Shown: piece by piece, positions 34,974 through 44,902 of the stretch
How positions within the stretch are numbered: the stretch's first letter is position 1
How the letters are laid out: each line of letters begins with the position of its first letter
Source: Bin55 sp965205545
GTDB taxonomy: Bacteria; Pseudomonadota; Gammaproteobacteria; Pseudomonadales; Azotimanducaceae
Direction of reading: 5' to 3'
Length of the DNA stretch: 64,000 bases
NCBI GenBank assembly: GCA_965205545.1
Contig: OZ242170.1
Location: 124,001 to 188,000 of the forward strand
Notes under the pieces: model-generated
Seen by the model: the letters and a program-made list of their open reading frames with translations, nothing else
What the model was told of the DNA's origin: nothing
The model's database searches: none
Position numbers and translations under genes: made by a program

Positions 34974-37900
34974 ATGAAAGGGAAGAAACGAGATCTGCAA
35001 CGCGTCTTGATCGCAAACAGAGGGGAGATCGCCATTCGTGTGGCCAAGGCGGCATCGGCCCTTGGCATGGAGTCCGTGAGCGTTTACTCGTCAGTTGACA
35101 AGGACTCATTGCATACTCGCTATTCCACCCGAGCAGTCCAGATTGGCCAATCCGGCCAGCACGTCGAACCCTATCTCGATATCGACGCCGTGGTGCAGGC
35201 TGCGAAAGAGACTGATTGCGACTGCATACATCCAGGGTATGGATTCCTGTCCGAAAACGCTGAATTGGCAGAAATCTGTGAGCGTGAAGGAATCGAGTAT
35301 GTGGGTCCAACGTCGCAAGCTCTTCGTCTGTTCGGAGACAAGATCGCTGCCAGAAAACTTGCGGAATCGATCAATGTTCCAGTCATTCCCGGAAGCAATG
35401 GCCCTGTGGCCTCTATCGAAGTGGCATCTGAGGAGTCGAACGAAATAGGTTATCCCGTGATGCTAAAGGCTGCTGGAGGGGGCGGAGGTCGCGGGATGCG
35501 TGTTGTAGGGACAAGCGACCAATTGAAGCTCGATTTTCAACGCTGTCGCAGTGAAGCCCAGAGCGCTTTCGGCAATTCGGATGTGTTCGTCGAAAAGTAC
35601 TTGAACAGACCTAGACATATTGAGGTGCAAATACTCGCTGATGCATGGGGAAATGCGCTACATGTATACGAACGTGACTGTTCCATTCAATTGCGCAATC
35701 AGAAAGTCATTGAAATCGCACCAGCTCCCAATCTTCCGGCCACTATCAGAAACAGCATTCTGGAAAGCGCTGTCTCTCTGGCCCGTGCCGGAGATTATTC
35801 GAATGCAGGCACCTTTGAGTTTTTGTACGTGCCGGAACTTGACGAGTACTACTTCATCGAGTGCAACGCACGCATTCAAGTAGAGCACACCGTGACTGAA
35901 CAATCCACCGGAATCGATCTTGTAGAGGCGCAATTTCGGATCGCCGGAGGCGAGTCTCTAACCGATCTAGGTCTTTGCGATCAGGAGGCTGTTCCCAAGC
36001 CGACACGTTTTGCAGTTCAAGCCAGGGTTGTCGCACAAGGCTCGGGATTGATGTCTGCCTATCGAGAGCCGTCAGGTCCAAACGTACGAGTGGATGCCTG
36101 CGGATTTATTGGCTGCTACATTGGAGCATATTTTGATCCATTGTTTGCGAAGGTCATTTGCACATCGAACGCAACAAAAGGCGTGCACAGCTCAGTCGAT
36201 TTGCTGCGACGATCGCTCGACGAATTCCATGTGGCTGGAGTTGCCACCAACCTCGAGCAATTGAAGTCAATCCTCAATCACGACGATGTCCGCAGGGGTA
36301 ATGCCAGGACTTCGTTCCTCAACGAACACCCCGAGCTACTTTCTCGCAGGAAATCAGACGGCATCAGCGATTTGGGGGAGCTGTTTGAGCGAAGTGCCAA
36401 CGGGACTCGTAGTCTGTCGACGAAGTTCCAAACGGTAGCGGAGCCTGCTGAGATCCGTGGCCTACAGCTGAGTGATGCAGAAGAAGGTGTTTCATCGGCG
36501 ATGGCTGGAACCGTAGTCGAAGTAAAGGCTAAAGTGGGAGATCGAGTGCAGGTGGGAGATCCGTTGCTCGTCGTTAGCGCAATGAAGATGGAGTCCGATG
36601 TCAATGCACCTATGGCTGGAACCATTACTACGTTACAGGACTTAGTTCCTGGCGACAGCGTGCAAGCGGGACAGGTAGTGGCTGGAATTTCCTCGCTTGA
36701 TACCTCCGAAGTAGAGCCCACAATTGCGGCTGATCGATCAGATACATGGATACCTCTCTTGGATGACATTTCTGACATGCAGCGACTCGCGATGGAGCGG
36801 CTTGCTACAGGTTCCGAGGAGCCGGGCGTTGTAAGGCAGCGAAGCAGAGGAAAGTTGACTTGTCGGGAACGAATCGAACTTCTGCTCGATGAGGGTAGCT
36901 TCCGGGAAATTGGCAGCGTTGCTGGATTCGCGTCCTATGACGAAGAAGGCAATGTCCACGCGTTCACGCCCGCAAACCACGTTGGTGGGCGAGGGACCAT
37001 CGAGCAGCGACAGTGCATTGTGTGCGCAGACGACTTTACTTCCCGAGGAGGGCATGCCGATGGCGCCATAGGCGCCAAGAGCGGTTACTTGGATCGGCTG
37101 TCACTCGAAATGCGGATTCCTAGCATTCGACTGCTGGACGGTTCGTCAGGTGGCGGAAGTGTCGCGGCTATGGTGCCGGCTCAGAAAAAGGAAGGAGAGA
37201 GCAAGGCCAAGGAAAGCAGTGGCGCGATCAAAGCGGGAAGACCACGAGTGGCCGGTGGAGGCGGATCCTATCTCCCCGGCCATCTAGGTAGCAACATGTT
37301 CGCTGAGCAGCTGTGCACAGTACCCGTTGTCAATATGTTGCTAGGAAGCGTCGTGGGCATCGGCGCTGCAAAAGCCGTGCTAGGGCACTTTTCCGTAATG
37401 GTTCGAGACATCTCGCAGTTGTTTGTGGCAGGACCTCCCGTCGTTAGCCACGCCATGGGCTACGAAATCACCAAGGAGGATCTTGGCGGATGGCACATCC
37501 ACTGTCGAAACGGTTCCGTTGACAACTTAGCGCAATCAGAGGAGGAGGCGGCCCAGATGACTCGTCGTTTCTTGTCCTATCTGCCCTCAAGCGTCTACGA
37601 ACTGCCCCCGGTTGGACAAGTATCTTCATCTGAATCTCCCTCAAGGAGGGAGGAGGAACTGCTGACAATTGTTCCTCGCAAACGGACTTCTACGTTTGAT
37701 GTACGTCGAGTCATTCGTTTGCTGGCCGACCAGGACTCTTTCTTTGAGATTGGCGGACTTTGGGGAACTGATCAGGTGACTGGATTCGTTCGATTCAACG
37801 GTCACCCAATGGGCGTTATTGCGAGCGATAGCCAGCATGCGAATGGAGGGGCGTTGACTGCTGATGGCTGCAGCAAGCTCACAAGGCACCTCGATCTTTG

Positions 37901-38405
37901 CGATGTTTTTCATCTGCCATTGCTGAATCTGATTGACAATCCAGGATTTGCAGTGGGCCTTGAGCACGAAACTGACGGAACCATTCGTCGAGGCGGCGAG
38001 TGGATGGTGGCGTTCGCGCAAACGAAGATACCGATATTCTCGGTATTAATGAGAAGAAGCTTCGGAGTCGCGGGGAACAACTATGCAACGCCAAGATCCC
38101 GTCCTTCCATGAGAGTGGCCTGGCCTGCGGCAGACGTGGGTGGAATTCCACCGGAAGGTGGGATTGAAGCTGCCTACAAGCGTCAATTGGCTGAGAGCGA
38201 CGACCCTGTCGCGCTGCGCAATGAACTGATGGCAAGAATCGAGAGCGCTCGCGGCCCCGTTGGACCCTTGTCTCGGTTTCAGATTGAGGAAATGATAGAT
38301 CCTCGTGAAACGCGGGGATTTGTTTGTGAGTGGGTGGAGAGCGCTTACAGGTACATTTCACTGCCTGACCAACTCGGTCCCCGTCCAATTCAGTTTCGAC
38401 CCTGA
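34974..38405 (+). CDS. Single-chain biotin-dependent acyl-CoA carboxylase (BC-BCCP-CT fusion)
   Basis: 1143 residues joining all three parts of an acyl-CoA carboxylase. Biotin carboxylase covers about 1-450 (RVLIANRGEIAIRV, HPGYGFLSENAE, ATP-grasp loop AAGGGGGRGMR, ECNARIQVEHTVTE). The biotin carrier domain is about 503-570, with Lys538 in SAMKMESD as the biotinylated residue. The carboxyltransferase covers about 600-1143 (GKLTCRERIELLLDEGSF, SSGGGSVAAM, AGGGGSYLPGHLGSNMF, IDNPGFAVGLEHE, AWPAADVGGI). Only about 55 residues separate BC and BCCP, too short for the BT domain of propionyl-CoA carboxylase alpha chains. The layout resembles long-chain acyl-CoA carboxylases (LCC) described in some actinobacteria. 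Substrate is unknown. It is preceded by a 242-base gap and followed after 84 bases by an exported protein gene. Confidence 0.88.
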   Translation: MKGKKRDLQRVLIANRGEIAIRVAKAASALGMESVSVYSSVDKDSLHTRYSTRAVQIGQSGQHVEPYLDIDAVVQAAKETDCDCIHPGYGFLSENAELAEICEREGIEYVGPTSQALRLFGDKIAARKLAESINVPVIPGSNGPVASIEVASEESNEIGYPVMLKAAGGGGGRGMRVVGTSDQLKLDFQRCRSEAQSAFGNSDVFVEKYLNRPRHIEVQILADAWGNALHVYERDCSIQLRNQKVIEIAPAPNLPATIRNSILESAVSLARAGDYSNAGTFEFLYVPELDEYYFIECNARIQVEHTVTEQSTGIDLVEAQFRIAGGESLTDLGLCDQEAVPKPTRFAVQARVVAQGSGLMSAYREPSGPNVRVDACGFIGCYIGAYFDPLFAKVICTSNATKGVHSSVDLLRRSLDEFHVAGVATNLEQLKSILNHDDVRRGNARTSFLNEHPELLSRRKSDGISDLGELFERSANGTRSLSTKFQTVAEPAEIRGLQLSDAEEGVSSAMAGTVVEVKAKVGDRVQVGDPLLVVSAMKMESDVNAPMAGTITTLQDLVPGDSVQAGQVVAGISSLDTSEVEPTIAADRSDTWIPLLDDISDMQRLAMERLATGSEEPGVVRQRSRGKLTCRERIELLLDEGSFREIGSVAGFASYDEEGNVHAFTPANHVGGRGTIEQRQCIVCADDFTSRGGHADGAIGAKSGYLDRLSLEMRIPSIRLLDGSSGGGSVAAMVPAQKKEGESKAKESSGAIKAGRPRVAGGGGSYLPGHLGSNMFAEQLCTVPVVNMLLGSVVGIGAAKAVLGHFSVMVRDISQLFVAGPPVVSHAMGYEITKEDLGGWHIHCRNGSVDNLAQSEEEAAQMTRRFLSYLPSSVYELPPVGQVSSSESPSRREEELLTIVPRKRTSTFDVRRVIRLLADQDSFFEIGGLWGTDQVTGFVRFNGHPMGVIASDSQHANGGALTADGCSKLTRHLDLCDVFHLPLLNLIDNPGFAVGLEHETDGTIRRGGEWMVAFAQTKIPIFSVLMRRSFGVAGNNYATPRSRPSMRVAWPAADVGGIPPEGGIEAAYKRQLAESDDPVALRNELMARIESARGPVGPLSRFQIEEMIDPRETRGFVCEWVESAYRYISLPDQLGPRPIQFRP

Positions 38406-38489
38406 TACTGATACTGGTTTACTGAGAACCATGAATTTTCCCTATGTAGCGTTGTCACAACAAATGTGCACCAAGCGAGGAGGTTGACC

Positions 38490-39068
38490 GTGGGCTCGCG
38501 GCGGATGTTTAGGATTTTCGTCTTGCGATTCTTGCTGGCAATTCTTGTTGCCATCACGCCATCATTTGCTCTTCCACAAGAACAATCGGAAGATCAGGAG
38601 CTGGATGTAGCATTCCAGCAAATCCAAATCGCTGAAGACGAAAAAGTCTATGCGATGCCGGAGGTGACCGAGGCCGTGCCGGGGTCGTACAGAGTGGGCA
38701 CCACTGACATAACAATTGAACGCCATGATGAGATGTTCAGTTTCAAAGCTGTCACTGGAACGACGGAGCGAGTTCAATGGGTATCCGACACAGACAAATA
38801 CGGACGATTCGTCTACAACGCCGACAAGAAGCAGTTCGAACGTCTTTCCAATTCAGTTCGCATCGAAATGGAAGACTACAGCAAGCTGGAAGTGTTAATC
38901 GAGGAGACCGACGCGACTAGCGGCGAGGCATTTCCTGAATTGGACTTCGCACTTGTCAGGTTGCCCAAAGAAACTCACCCTGCAAAGTACGCTGCAAGAA
39001 TCTCGGAACGGGATGAAGTCAAGGTCGCAACCGTTGAAATCGAAGAGCCTAGACAAATCCCTCACTGA
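38490..39068 (+). CDS. Exported protein of unknown function
   Basis: 192 residues from GTG 38490, chosen because GAGGAGG lies six bases upstream; an in-frame ATG 24 bases earlier is less likely. The signal peptide is MFRIFVLRFLLAILVAITPSFA, probably cleaved before LPQEQ. The mature part is acidic (EQSEDQELDVAFQQIQIAEDEK) with no recognised domain. It ends 49 bases before the start of the large membrane protein gene on the same strand, suggesting an operon and possibly a joint function. Confidence 0.65.
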   Translation: MGSRRMFRIFVLRFLLAILVAITPSFALPQEQSEDQELDVAFQQIQIAEDEKVYAMPEVTEAVPGSYRVGTTDITIERHDEMFSFKAVTGTTERVQWVSDTDKYGRFVYNADKKQFERLSNSVRIEMEDYSKLEVLIEETDATSGEAFPELDFALVRLPKETHPAKYAARISERDEVKVATVEIEEPRQIPH

Positions 39069-39117
39069 CTTGCGCTAGACCTAGTCGGCTGGCGTATTTT
39101 CGCAATAGGGAATTCAT

Positions 39118-42100
39118 GTGCTTCGATTGATTCAAAATACGCTGCTTCTCGCGCTTGCGGAGATTCGAGTGGCGAGGCGTCTTTTGCGATTCAAGGCGTT
39201 AGTGGCGGTCTTGTCAGTATGTCTGCTCGGGTCCTACGCAGTCTCTTGCTCGATTTACTTCAACGTCGCGCCATATGCGCCTAGCTTCGTTGCGGCAACT
39301 CCTCTCTATCTCCTGGAAAACATCGATCCCATCTTCTACCTGGCCTTCATGGTTTCCGCCTTTCTGCTGGCGTTCGATATTGATCATCGTCACTCGCGGA
39401 ACCGCATTGAGGAAGTGCTGCAAGCAAGGCCGGTAAGCAACCTCGAATGGATGGCTGGTCGCATTCTCGGATGCGCAGGGCTACTATGGGCTGTCGTAGC
39501 GATCAATGTGGTGGCGATGCAGTTGGTCGGTCTGCTGGCTCAAATTGCCGGTGCCGACTTCGCCCGTTCCCTGCAAAGTCATTCTGTGTTCGTTCTTCTC
39601 GTAGTGGACGCGCCTGCATTCTTGATTGCGTGGTGTTCCCTGGTGGTTTTTCTTCAGAGCGCTTTCCGAAATCGAATCCTAGTTGCGGCGGCGATTCTTG
39701 TTGCAGCGTTCGCTTCCTACGTTCTGCTGCTGTACGTCCCTTACTGGTTTGTCGATCTGGTGTCTCCTTCATCAAACGACACGCTTTTCATCTCGGACAT
39801 AGCTCCTCAATTGCCGTCTGCGTCGTCGATTCTGATGCGTGTTGGGTCGCTGGCTGGCGCGGCGGCGTTGATTGCATTGTCAGCATGGTTCTACCAGCGT
39901 CAGGATGTGGTGCGAAATCGGAAAACAATCGGATGTGCTTTTGCATGCATCACAGTAGGTGTTGCATCAGTCTCGGTTGCATCCGTGCATAGGCTGCAGC
40001 AAGTTGATGAGGTCGCAACGTGGCGCGAGGCTCATCAGAAACTGGTATGGGAGCGGACGATCGATCTTCAATCCATGTCAGGCCAGGTACGGATCGACCC
40101 TAGAACCCGCTTGCATCTGGACTTGAACCTGGATTTCTCGACGATCCCCCACAGCACGGCGCCAAAGTTGACGTTCTCGTTCAATCCCGGCATGACCATT
40201 GAGGGTATTGAGCTCAATGGAGCGACTCAGAGCTTCTCGTTTAGACACGGGATCCTCGAAATCCCATTTGCCAACAACGTTGCATCGGAAGTTGACCACA
40301 CCCTGCGGATTGTTGCCTCGGGCGTGCCGAATCCGCGATTTGCGTACTTTGACGCGCCCTTGGATTACCCATTGAAACCAGGAATACCGCTTCAGGTCAC
40401 GAAGTCGTTCGGATTGGACGGTTCGATCTATGGCAGGGAGTACGTCGCACTGATGCCCGGAGCGCATTGGTATCCGACACCAGCTCCGGTAAATGGCTAT
40501 TTCGGCGATGATCGCCACGGGTTCGACTATTTCGATCTCGACTTGCTCGTAGAGGTTGCCAATCCGCGCTGGCAGCTGGTCGGTCCAGGAGTGTCCCGCG
40601 AGGTAGATGGGGACAGCAATCGCTACAAGATCAGTCCGTCAACTGCAGTGCCTGAAGTCGGATTGTTCGCTTCAAATTTCGAGACCCTAACGACGCGAGT
40701 TGACGGCCTTGAAGTGTCGCTCCACTTGCACGCGCGACATGGCAACAACCTTAGACTGCCGAAGAAGGTACGCGCCGAAATGATGGAGTTGCTGGGCGAG
40801 CGCTTTCAGATACACACCGAATTTGGGTTGTCGCGCGTCCACGACACCATTGCACTCGTAGAGGTTCCGAGACGATTGCGAACTGTTGGCGGGGGGTGGC
40901 GCATGGATTCTCTAAACGCGCTGCCTGGAGTTGTGCTGGTTAAGGAGAGCGGCTATCCCACTGCGCCCATCCATTTGGCGATTCGGAGAGCGAAACCCGA
41001 AGAGCAGATTCTTGCTCTTCGCGATTTCCTCTCTCGAGGTGTAGGGACCTACAACCTAACGTATACGCTTCCAAGCCACGCTTGGTCGCATGCCACTTCC
41101 GCGTCAGGAACCCACGCTGAAATTCTGGACCAGATCGTGCTTTCTCTGCTTGCGATGGTGTACTGGGAATGGACTCGGGGCTGGTTTTCACCCTACTCCA
41201 CGATGCAATTCACAGGCATAACGACGCCCAATCTCTGGATTGCCACAGATGTTTCTGGAGATCGCACAGCGGTGTATCGCCACAACCTGCACACGCTAGA
41301 ATCCTACTATGCTGCACGCAGTTCGGTGTACGAACTCATTGAATCCACTTCGTTGAACCAATTGCCATCGGAACGCGGACATCAGAAGGATCTTGAGCTT
41401 GTGCTGCTCAAGAGCGAGGAGATTGCGAAATCTCTAATGTTGTATCACGACAACGACTTCGACAAGATCTACGCGTGGCTCGCTTCGCTCCGCCAGCGGT
41501 TCCACGGGAGAACGTACACATACGAAGATTTGATCGACGCTGCGAATGAGCACGACATTGCTGTGGACCCGTTTCTGACGGATTGGCTAACAACGTCGTT
41601 GCTGCCTGGATTCGTAATCTCTCACGGCAGCGTCTCGGTGCTTGAAGATCGCGGCGACGGCGAGCACCGCCGTATGGTTTCGTTTTCAATCCGCAATAGC
41701 CAACCCGTTTCAGGCTTTTTTGTTCTTCAGGCACCACAGTCGGCGCCGCCAATTCTCCTTGAACCCAATTCTGCCAGACGAGTCAATCTACTGTGGGAAA
41801 ACAAAACGACTCGACCATGGGCCGAACTCAATCAAGGCGATAGGTTCGGTTTCTATGCTTTCTCGAGCCTGTCCTTGAATCGGGGCCCCCTGAGCGTCGA
41901 CGCCACGTACTCTGGTGGTCCGCCCGTCCCGCCGAGAGCGATGTTGGAAAACAGCACCTGGACACCTGCACGACAGGGAATTGTCGTTGACGACCTTGAC
42001 GACGGATTCAGCGTTCATCAACCCAGACCCATCCCGAGACGCTTGCGACCAAGCAGTGCGGCCACTTGGTTTCAACCTCAAGTTCCCGAGTACGAGCACG

Positions 42101-42558
42101 ATGGCCAGTTGGCGGAGATTAACACGAGGCACACTCCTGCTTCAGGGCGGTGGGTTCGAATTTCTACACGGGATGCCCATGGGTTCCATCGCAACACTGT
42201 CGCCATAGCCAAGGTGGCAAGGAATGGATTCGTGCACCCATCCAGATTCTCAGCGCAGATACCGGAGACAAGGCGTTGGAGGCTTGAATTCTACGTTCAC
42301 AATCCCTCCTGGGCGGCAGACTTCTGGTCGGGGGGCATCAACTTGGGGGAATTCAAGCTGCGTGTCGAGAATGGGGCGAAATCCTGGCATGTTGCATTCG
42401 ATGCAACTACCTACGACCCGGGATGGAGGACAGTTGGAGAATACGACCTGTCTTCAGGGAATGTGCACGTTGATGTGGTTGGAGGCTTGAGAGGTTCGCG
42501 GGTTTATGCAGATGCCATTCGCTGGATGCCAATTGAGCAAGACCGCCCACTTGAGTAG
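39118..42558 (+). CDS. Very large membrane protein: ABC-2-permease-like N-terminus, degenerate M1-peptidase-like middle, golvesin-like C-terminus
   Basis: 1146 residues, GTG start. Residues about 1-330 hold seven or so hydrophobic segments resembling an ABC-2 transporter permease (FYLAFMVSAFLLAFDIDHRH, RILGCAGLLWAVVAINVVAM). The next 550 residues resemble the periplasmic peptidase part of known permease/M1-aminopeptidase fusions, with a beta-rich domain and a helical domain (DLIDAANEHDIAVDPFLTDWL), but no HExxH zinc motif was found: the matching place reads HAEILDQIVLSLLAMVYWEW. The last 140 or so residues (RWVRISTRDAHGFHRNTVAI, WRTVGEYDLSSGNVHV, RVYADAIRWMP) look like a golvesin/xanthan-lyase CBD-like domain. 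No ATPase partner gene is adjacent. Probably a non-catalytic envelope protein; the assignments are from pattern only. Confidence 0.65.
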   Translation: MLRLIQNTLLLALAEIRVARRLLRFKALVAVLSVCLLGSYAVSCSIYFNVAPYAPSFVAATPLYLLENIDPIFYLAFMVSAFLLAFDIDHRHSRNRIEEVLQARPVSNLEWMAGRILGCAGLLWAVVAINVVAMQLVGLLAQIAGADFARSLQSHSVFVLLVVDAPAFLIAWCSLVVFLQSAFRNRILVAAAILVAAFASYVLLLYVPYWFVDLVSPSSNDTLFISDIAPQLPSASSILMRVGSLAGAAALIALSAWFYQRQDVVRNRKTIGCAFACITVGVASVSVASVHRLQQVDEVATWREAHQKLVWERTIDLQSMSGQVRIDPRTRLHLDLNLDFSTIPHSTAPKLTFSFNPGMTIEGIELNGATQSFSFRHGILEIPFANNVASEVDHTLRIVASGVPNPRFAYFDAPLDYPLKPGIPLQVTKSFGLDGSIYGREYVALMPGAHWYPTPAPVNGYFGDDRHGFDYFDLDLLVEVANPRWQLVGPGVSREVDGDSNRYKISPSTAVPEVGLFASNFETLTTRVDGLEVSLHLHARHGNNLRLPKKVRAEMMELLGERFQIHTEFGLSRVHDTIALVEVPRRLRTVGGGWRMDSLNALPGVVLVKESGYPTAPIHLAIRRAKPEEQILALRDFLSRGVGTYNLTYTLPSHAWSHATSASGTHAEILDQIVLSLLAMVYWEWTRGWFSPYSTMQFTGITTPNLWIATDVSGDRTAVYRHNLHTLESYYAARSSVYELIESTSLNQLPSERGHQKDLELVLLKSEEIAKSLMLYHDNDFDKIYAWLASLRQRFHGRTYTYEDLIDAANEHDIAVDPFLTDWLTTSLLPGFVISHGSVSVLEDRGDGEHRRMVSFSIRNSQPVSGFFVLQAPQSAPPILLEPNSARRVNLLWENKTTRPWAELNQGDRFGFYAFSSLSLNRGPLSVDATYSGGPPVPPRAMLENSTWTPARQGIVVDDLDDGFSVHQPRPIPRRLRPSSAATWFQPQVPEYEHDGQLAEINTRHTPASGRWVRISTRDAHGFHRNTVAIAKVARNGFVHPSRFSAQIPETRRWRLEFYVHNPSWAADFWSGGINLGEFKLRVENGAKSWHVAFDATTYDPGWRTVGEYDLSSGNVHVDVVGGLRGSRVYADAIRWMPIEQDRPLE

Positions 42559-42787
42559 ATTAACTAACAGATCAGTAACGCCATCTCGAATACATGCGCC
42601 GTTCCGCGCAGTGTGAGTGTACATTGATGCCACCATGGCATATCAAAAGAGCGGATTGCACCCAACTAGAACGTCTCGAATCCTGATTCGTTGTACGGAT
42701 TTCGCGTTTTGATCGGAGACGAAGGGTCGTATTGACCTTTACTGTTGCCACTTCTCGCTGTGTCTAACGTGCCAGCGATTTGTTGGT

Positions 42788-44074
42788 CTACATTGCGTGA
42801 CGGTATAAGGCTTCGAGGTCGCGCCAATATTTTGGATAGGTCTTTCTCACGCAATCTGGATCTATGACGCTGCACCCTGGGGTCTTCGTAGCGAACACCG
42901 CAAATGACATTGCCATGCGATGGTCTTCATAAGTCTCGAATGTGGCGGGAGTTGGCGATGTGGGATGTATGACAACCCGATCGGAGCTTTCCTCTACCGT
43001 CACACCTGCTCGACGCAGCTCCCTTGCGGGACACGCGATTCTGTCGCATTCCTTGAATGGCAAACTAGCCAATCCAGCAATAGTTGTCTTTTCGCGCAAG
43101 TAAGGAGCCACTGCCATCATTGTTAAGGCGGCATCCGGCATATTCACCATATCGATGTGATTCACTGGATTGAGTTCGGAAGGCCCTTCTACCGATGCAG
43201 CTTCAGTACCCCACGAGACTTTGGCACCCCAGTCGTTGCAAAGATCCAAAAATTTCATGTCGCCTTGGCGGGAATGTGCACCGAGGTTGGAAAACGATAT
43301 CCGAGATGAATGGAGGATAGCTAGTGCAGCGAAATACGTAGCCGCGGACGCATCTCCTTCAATCGAGACGGTTTCGCCGGAGTATTCAAAAGAGCGGACC
43401 CGATAGCCGTTGTCAGTGTGCTCTACTTGCACTCCTCGTTTGTCCAATTCCCCGAGAGTGACTTCGATGTAGGAAGCGCTGATTTGGTCTCCACTCAACT
43501 CAATCTCCACACCGTCCGCAAATCTGCAACCAGCGATTAACAAAGAGGAAAGGTATTGGCTGGATACGCTTCCCGTCAACACTACACGGCCACCTCGCGC
43601 CGGGCCTTGAATCAACACTGGAAGAAATCCATTGGCGGATTCAACTCGGCAGCCAATGCTTTCGAGAGCATCCAACAGCTCCCTATTGGGACGTTTTTGA
43701 AGTGACGAATGTCCGACGAATCGCGTAGGTCCCGATCGTAGTGCTGCTAACGAAATTAACAGCCTCAACGACAGTCCGCTCATGTTGACATCGAGCTCTA
43801 CTGGCTCGGCCATGTTGAATCGTCGAGGATCAATCCAACATTCGTGGTGTCTCCAGTCGATGAATACTCCCAACCCTCTCAAGCATGCGACCATTGTTGC
43901 GACGTCGTCGCTTTCGTCTAGTCCGTAGATGGTCGTCGGATTGCGTGCAAGTGCGGATATTGCCAGTTGGCGAAGGGCAATTGACTTGCTGCTCGGCAAC
44001 TGCATCTTCACGTCGAAAGGTGCTTCGATAGCGTGGATTTGCTTGCTTATGCGAGCTGCAGGCATAGTGGTCAC
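42788..44074 (-). CDS. aroA: 3-phosphoshikimate 1-carboxyvinyltransferase (EPSP synthase), divergent
   Basis: 428-residue enzyme of the shikimate pathway joining PEP to shikimate 3-phosphate. Key residues are visible: Lys30 and Arg35 in PSSKSIALR, SVSSQYLSSLL, the catalytic Asp in DMVNMPDAAL, KECDRI, YEDHRMAM and the C-terminal Lys in CVRKTYPKYW. The PEP-loop, NAGTAMR in most proteobacteria, reads NMSGLSLR, close to the SGLS form I associate with Bacteroidota enzymes; the loop glycine is kept. The protein is full length and should be active. It stands alone rather than with cmk, tyrA or other aromatic genes, and is convergent with the large membrane protein gene. Confidence 0.88.
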   Translation of the reverse strand: MTTMPAARISKQIHAIEAPFDVKMQLPSSKSIALRQLAISALARNPTTIYGLDESDDVATMVACLRGLGVFIDWRHHECWIDPRRFNMAEPVELDVNMSGLSLRLLISLAALRSGPTRFVGHSSLQKRPNRELLDALESIGCRVESANGFLPVLIQGPARGGRVVLTGSVSSQYLSSLLIAGCRFADGVEIELSGDQISASYIEVTLGELDKRGVQVEHTDNGYRVRSFEYSGETVSIEGDASAATYFAALAILHSSRISFSNLGAHSRQGDMKFLDLCNDWGAKVSWGTEAASVEGPSELNPVNHIDMVNMPDAALTMMAVAPYLREKTTIAGLASLPFKECDRIACPARELRRAGVTVEESSDRVVIHPTSPTPATFETYEDHRMAMSFAVFATKTPGCSVIDPDCVRKTYPKYWRDLEALYRHAM

Positions 44075-44902
44075 TAGGCTGGAAAGCGATGTGCAAAAAT
44101 TTGTTTTGCGTCTAAAGTGTATACACGCGCACAGATTTGATGGCCAAATTAACTGGTAGCTACTAGTTGGATAGTCGCAGGGGTATTGTCGACTAGCCTG
44201 AGTCTTCTAATGCGCCACGAGCGCAAGACTGACGATAGGCACTCCTCTTGGCATTGAGTGTCCTAGGTCAACGGATTATTCGATCCAACAATCTGATGCT
44301 TCCTCAAAGCATCCAATGTTGGTGCCTGACTGTTTCAGTTCGCCATGTACGCAGGCAATTCGCGTGTTTCAGCGCAATCGACGTTAATCACCGAATCCGG
44401 AATATAGCCCGACGACCTCAGCTACGTTTTGTACTCTGGTTCGACAATCGCCCAGTTGACTCCGCGATGGTTTGGGGTTTGCTTTCGTAGCGGTTTTGTG
44501 TCGGTCCTTAAGCCGATGTTAGCGATACAAATGAACGCATGACATCTCATATGACGACGAAGTCGTCATATGAGATGTCAAATGACGGTAAATATGGCGG
44601 AAAGGCTCATTGTTTCGCACGAGTTGCTTCATCGAATTTTTCAAGAGCAGGAATCCGCATTTCGTCTCGGTCCTTAATTGACTGGCGGTTCGAGCGTTGT
44701 TGCCAATGCGACATTCGGTTCACAATCGCATCGGTTACGCGCTTCTTGAATCTGTCCTCTCAACGACCAGTGACAACGTGGTGGCTATAGGCAACGGCTC
44801 TGCAATCAAAGCGCGAGCTCGAGCCAAATGGGCTAGGGCAAACTGATCCATTTCGGAAAAGAAAACAAGTAGTGGCCTCCAAACCTGCTGAGGAACTCGC
44901 TG
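44075..44902. other. Gene-free stretch with a long perfect hairpin
   Basis: 828 bases between aroA and the HicB gene. No open frame here resembles a known protein or has supporting signals. It contains the 19-bp perfect inverted repeat at 44540-44580, described separately. Confidence 0.5.
44540..44580. repeat. Perfect 19-bp inverted repeat with GAA loop
   Basis: The arm at 44540-44558 (TGACATCTCATATGACGAC) is exactly complementary to 44562-44580, with GAA between. It sits in the middle of a gene-free stretch. No T-run follows on either strand, so it is not a standard terminator. It could be a repeat-family element, a recombination or binding site, or a small-RNA hairpin. Confidence 0.8.
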
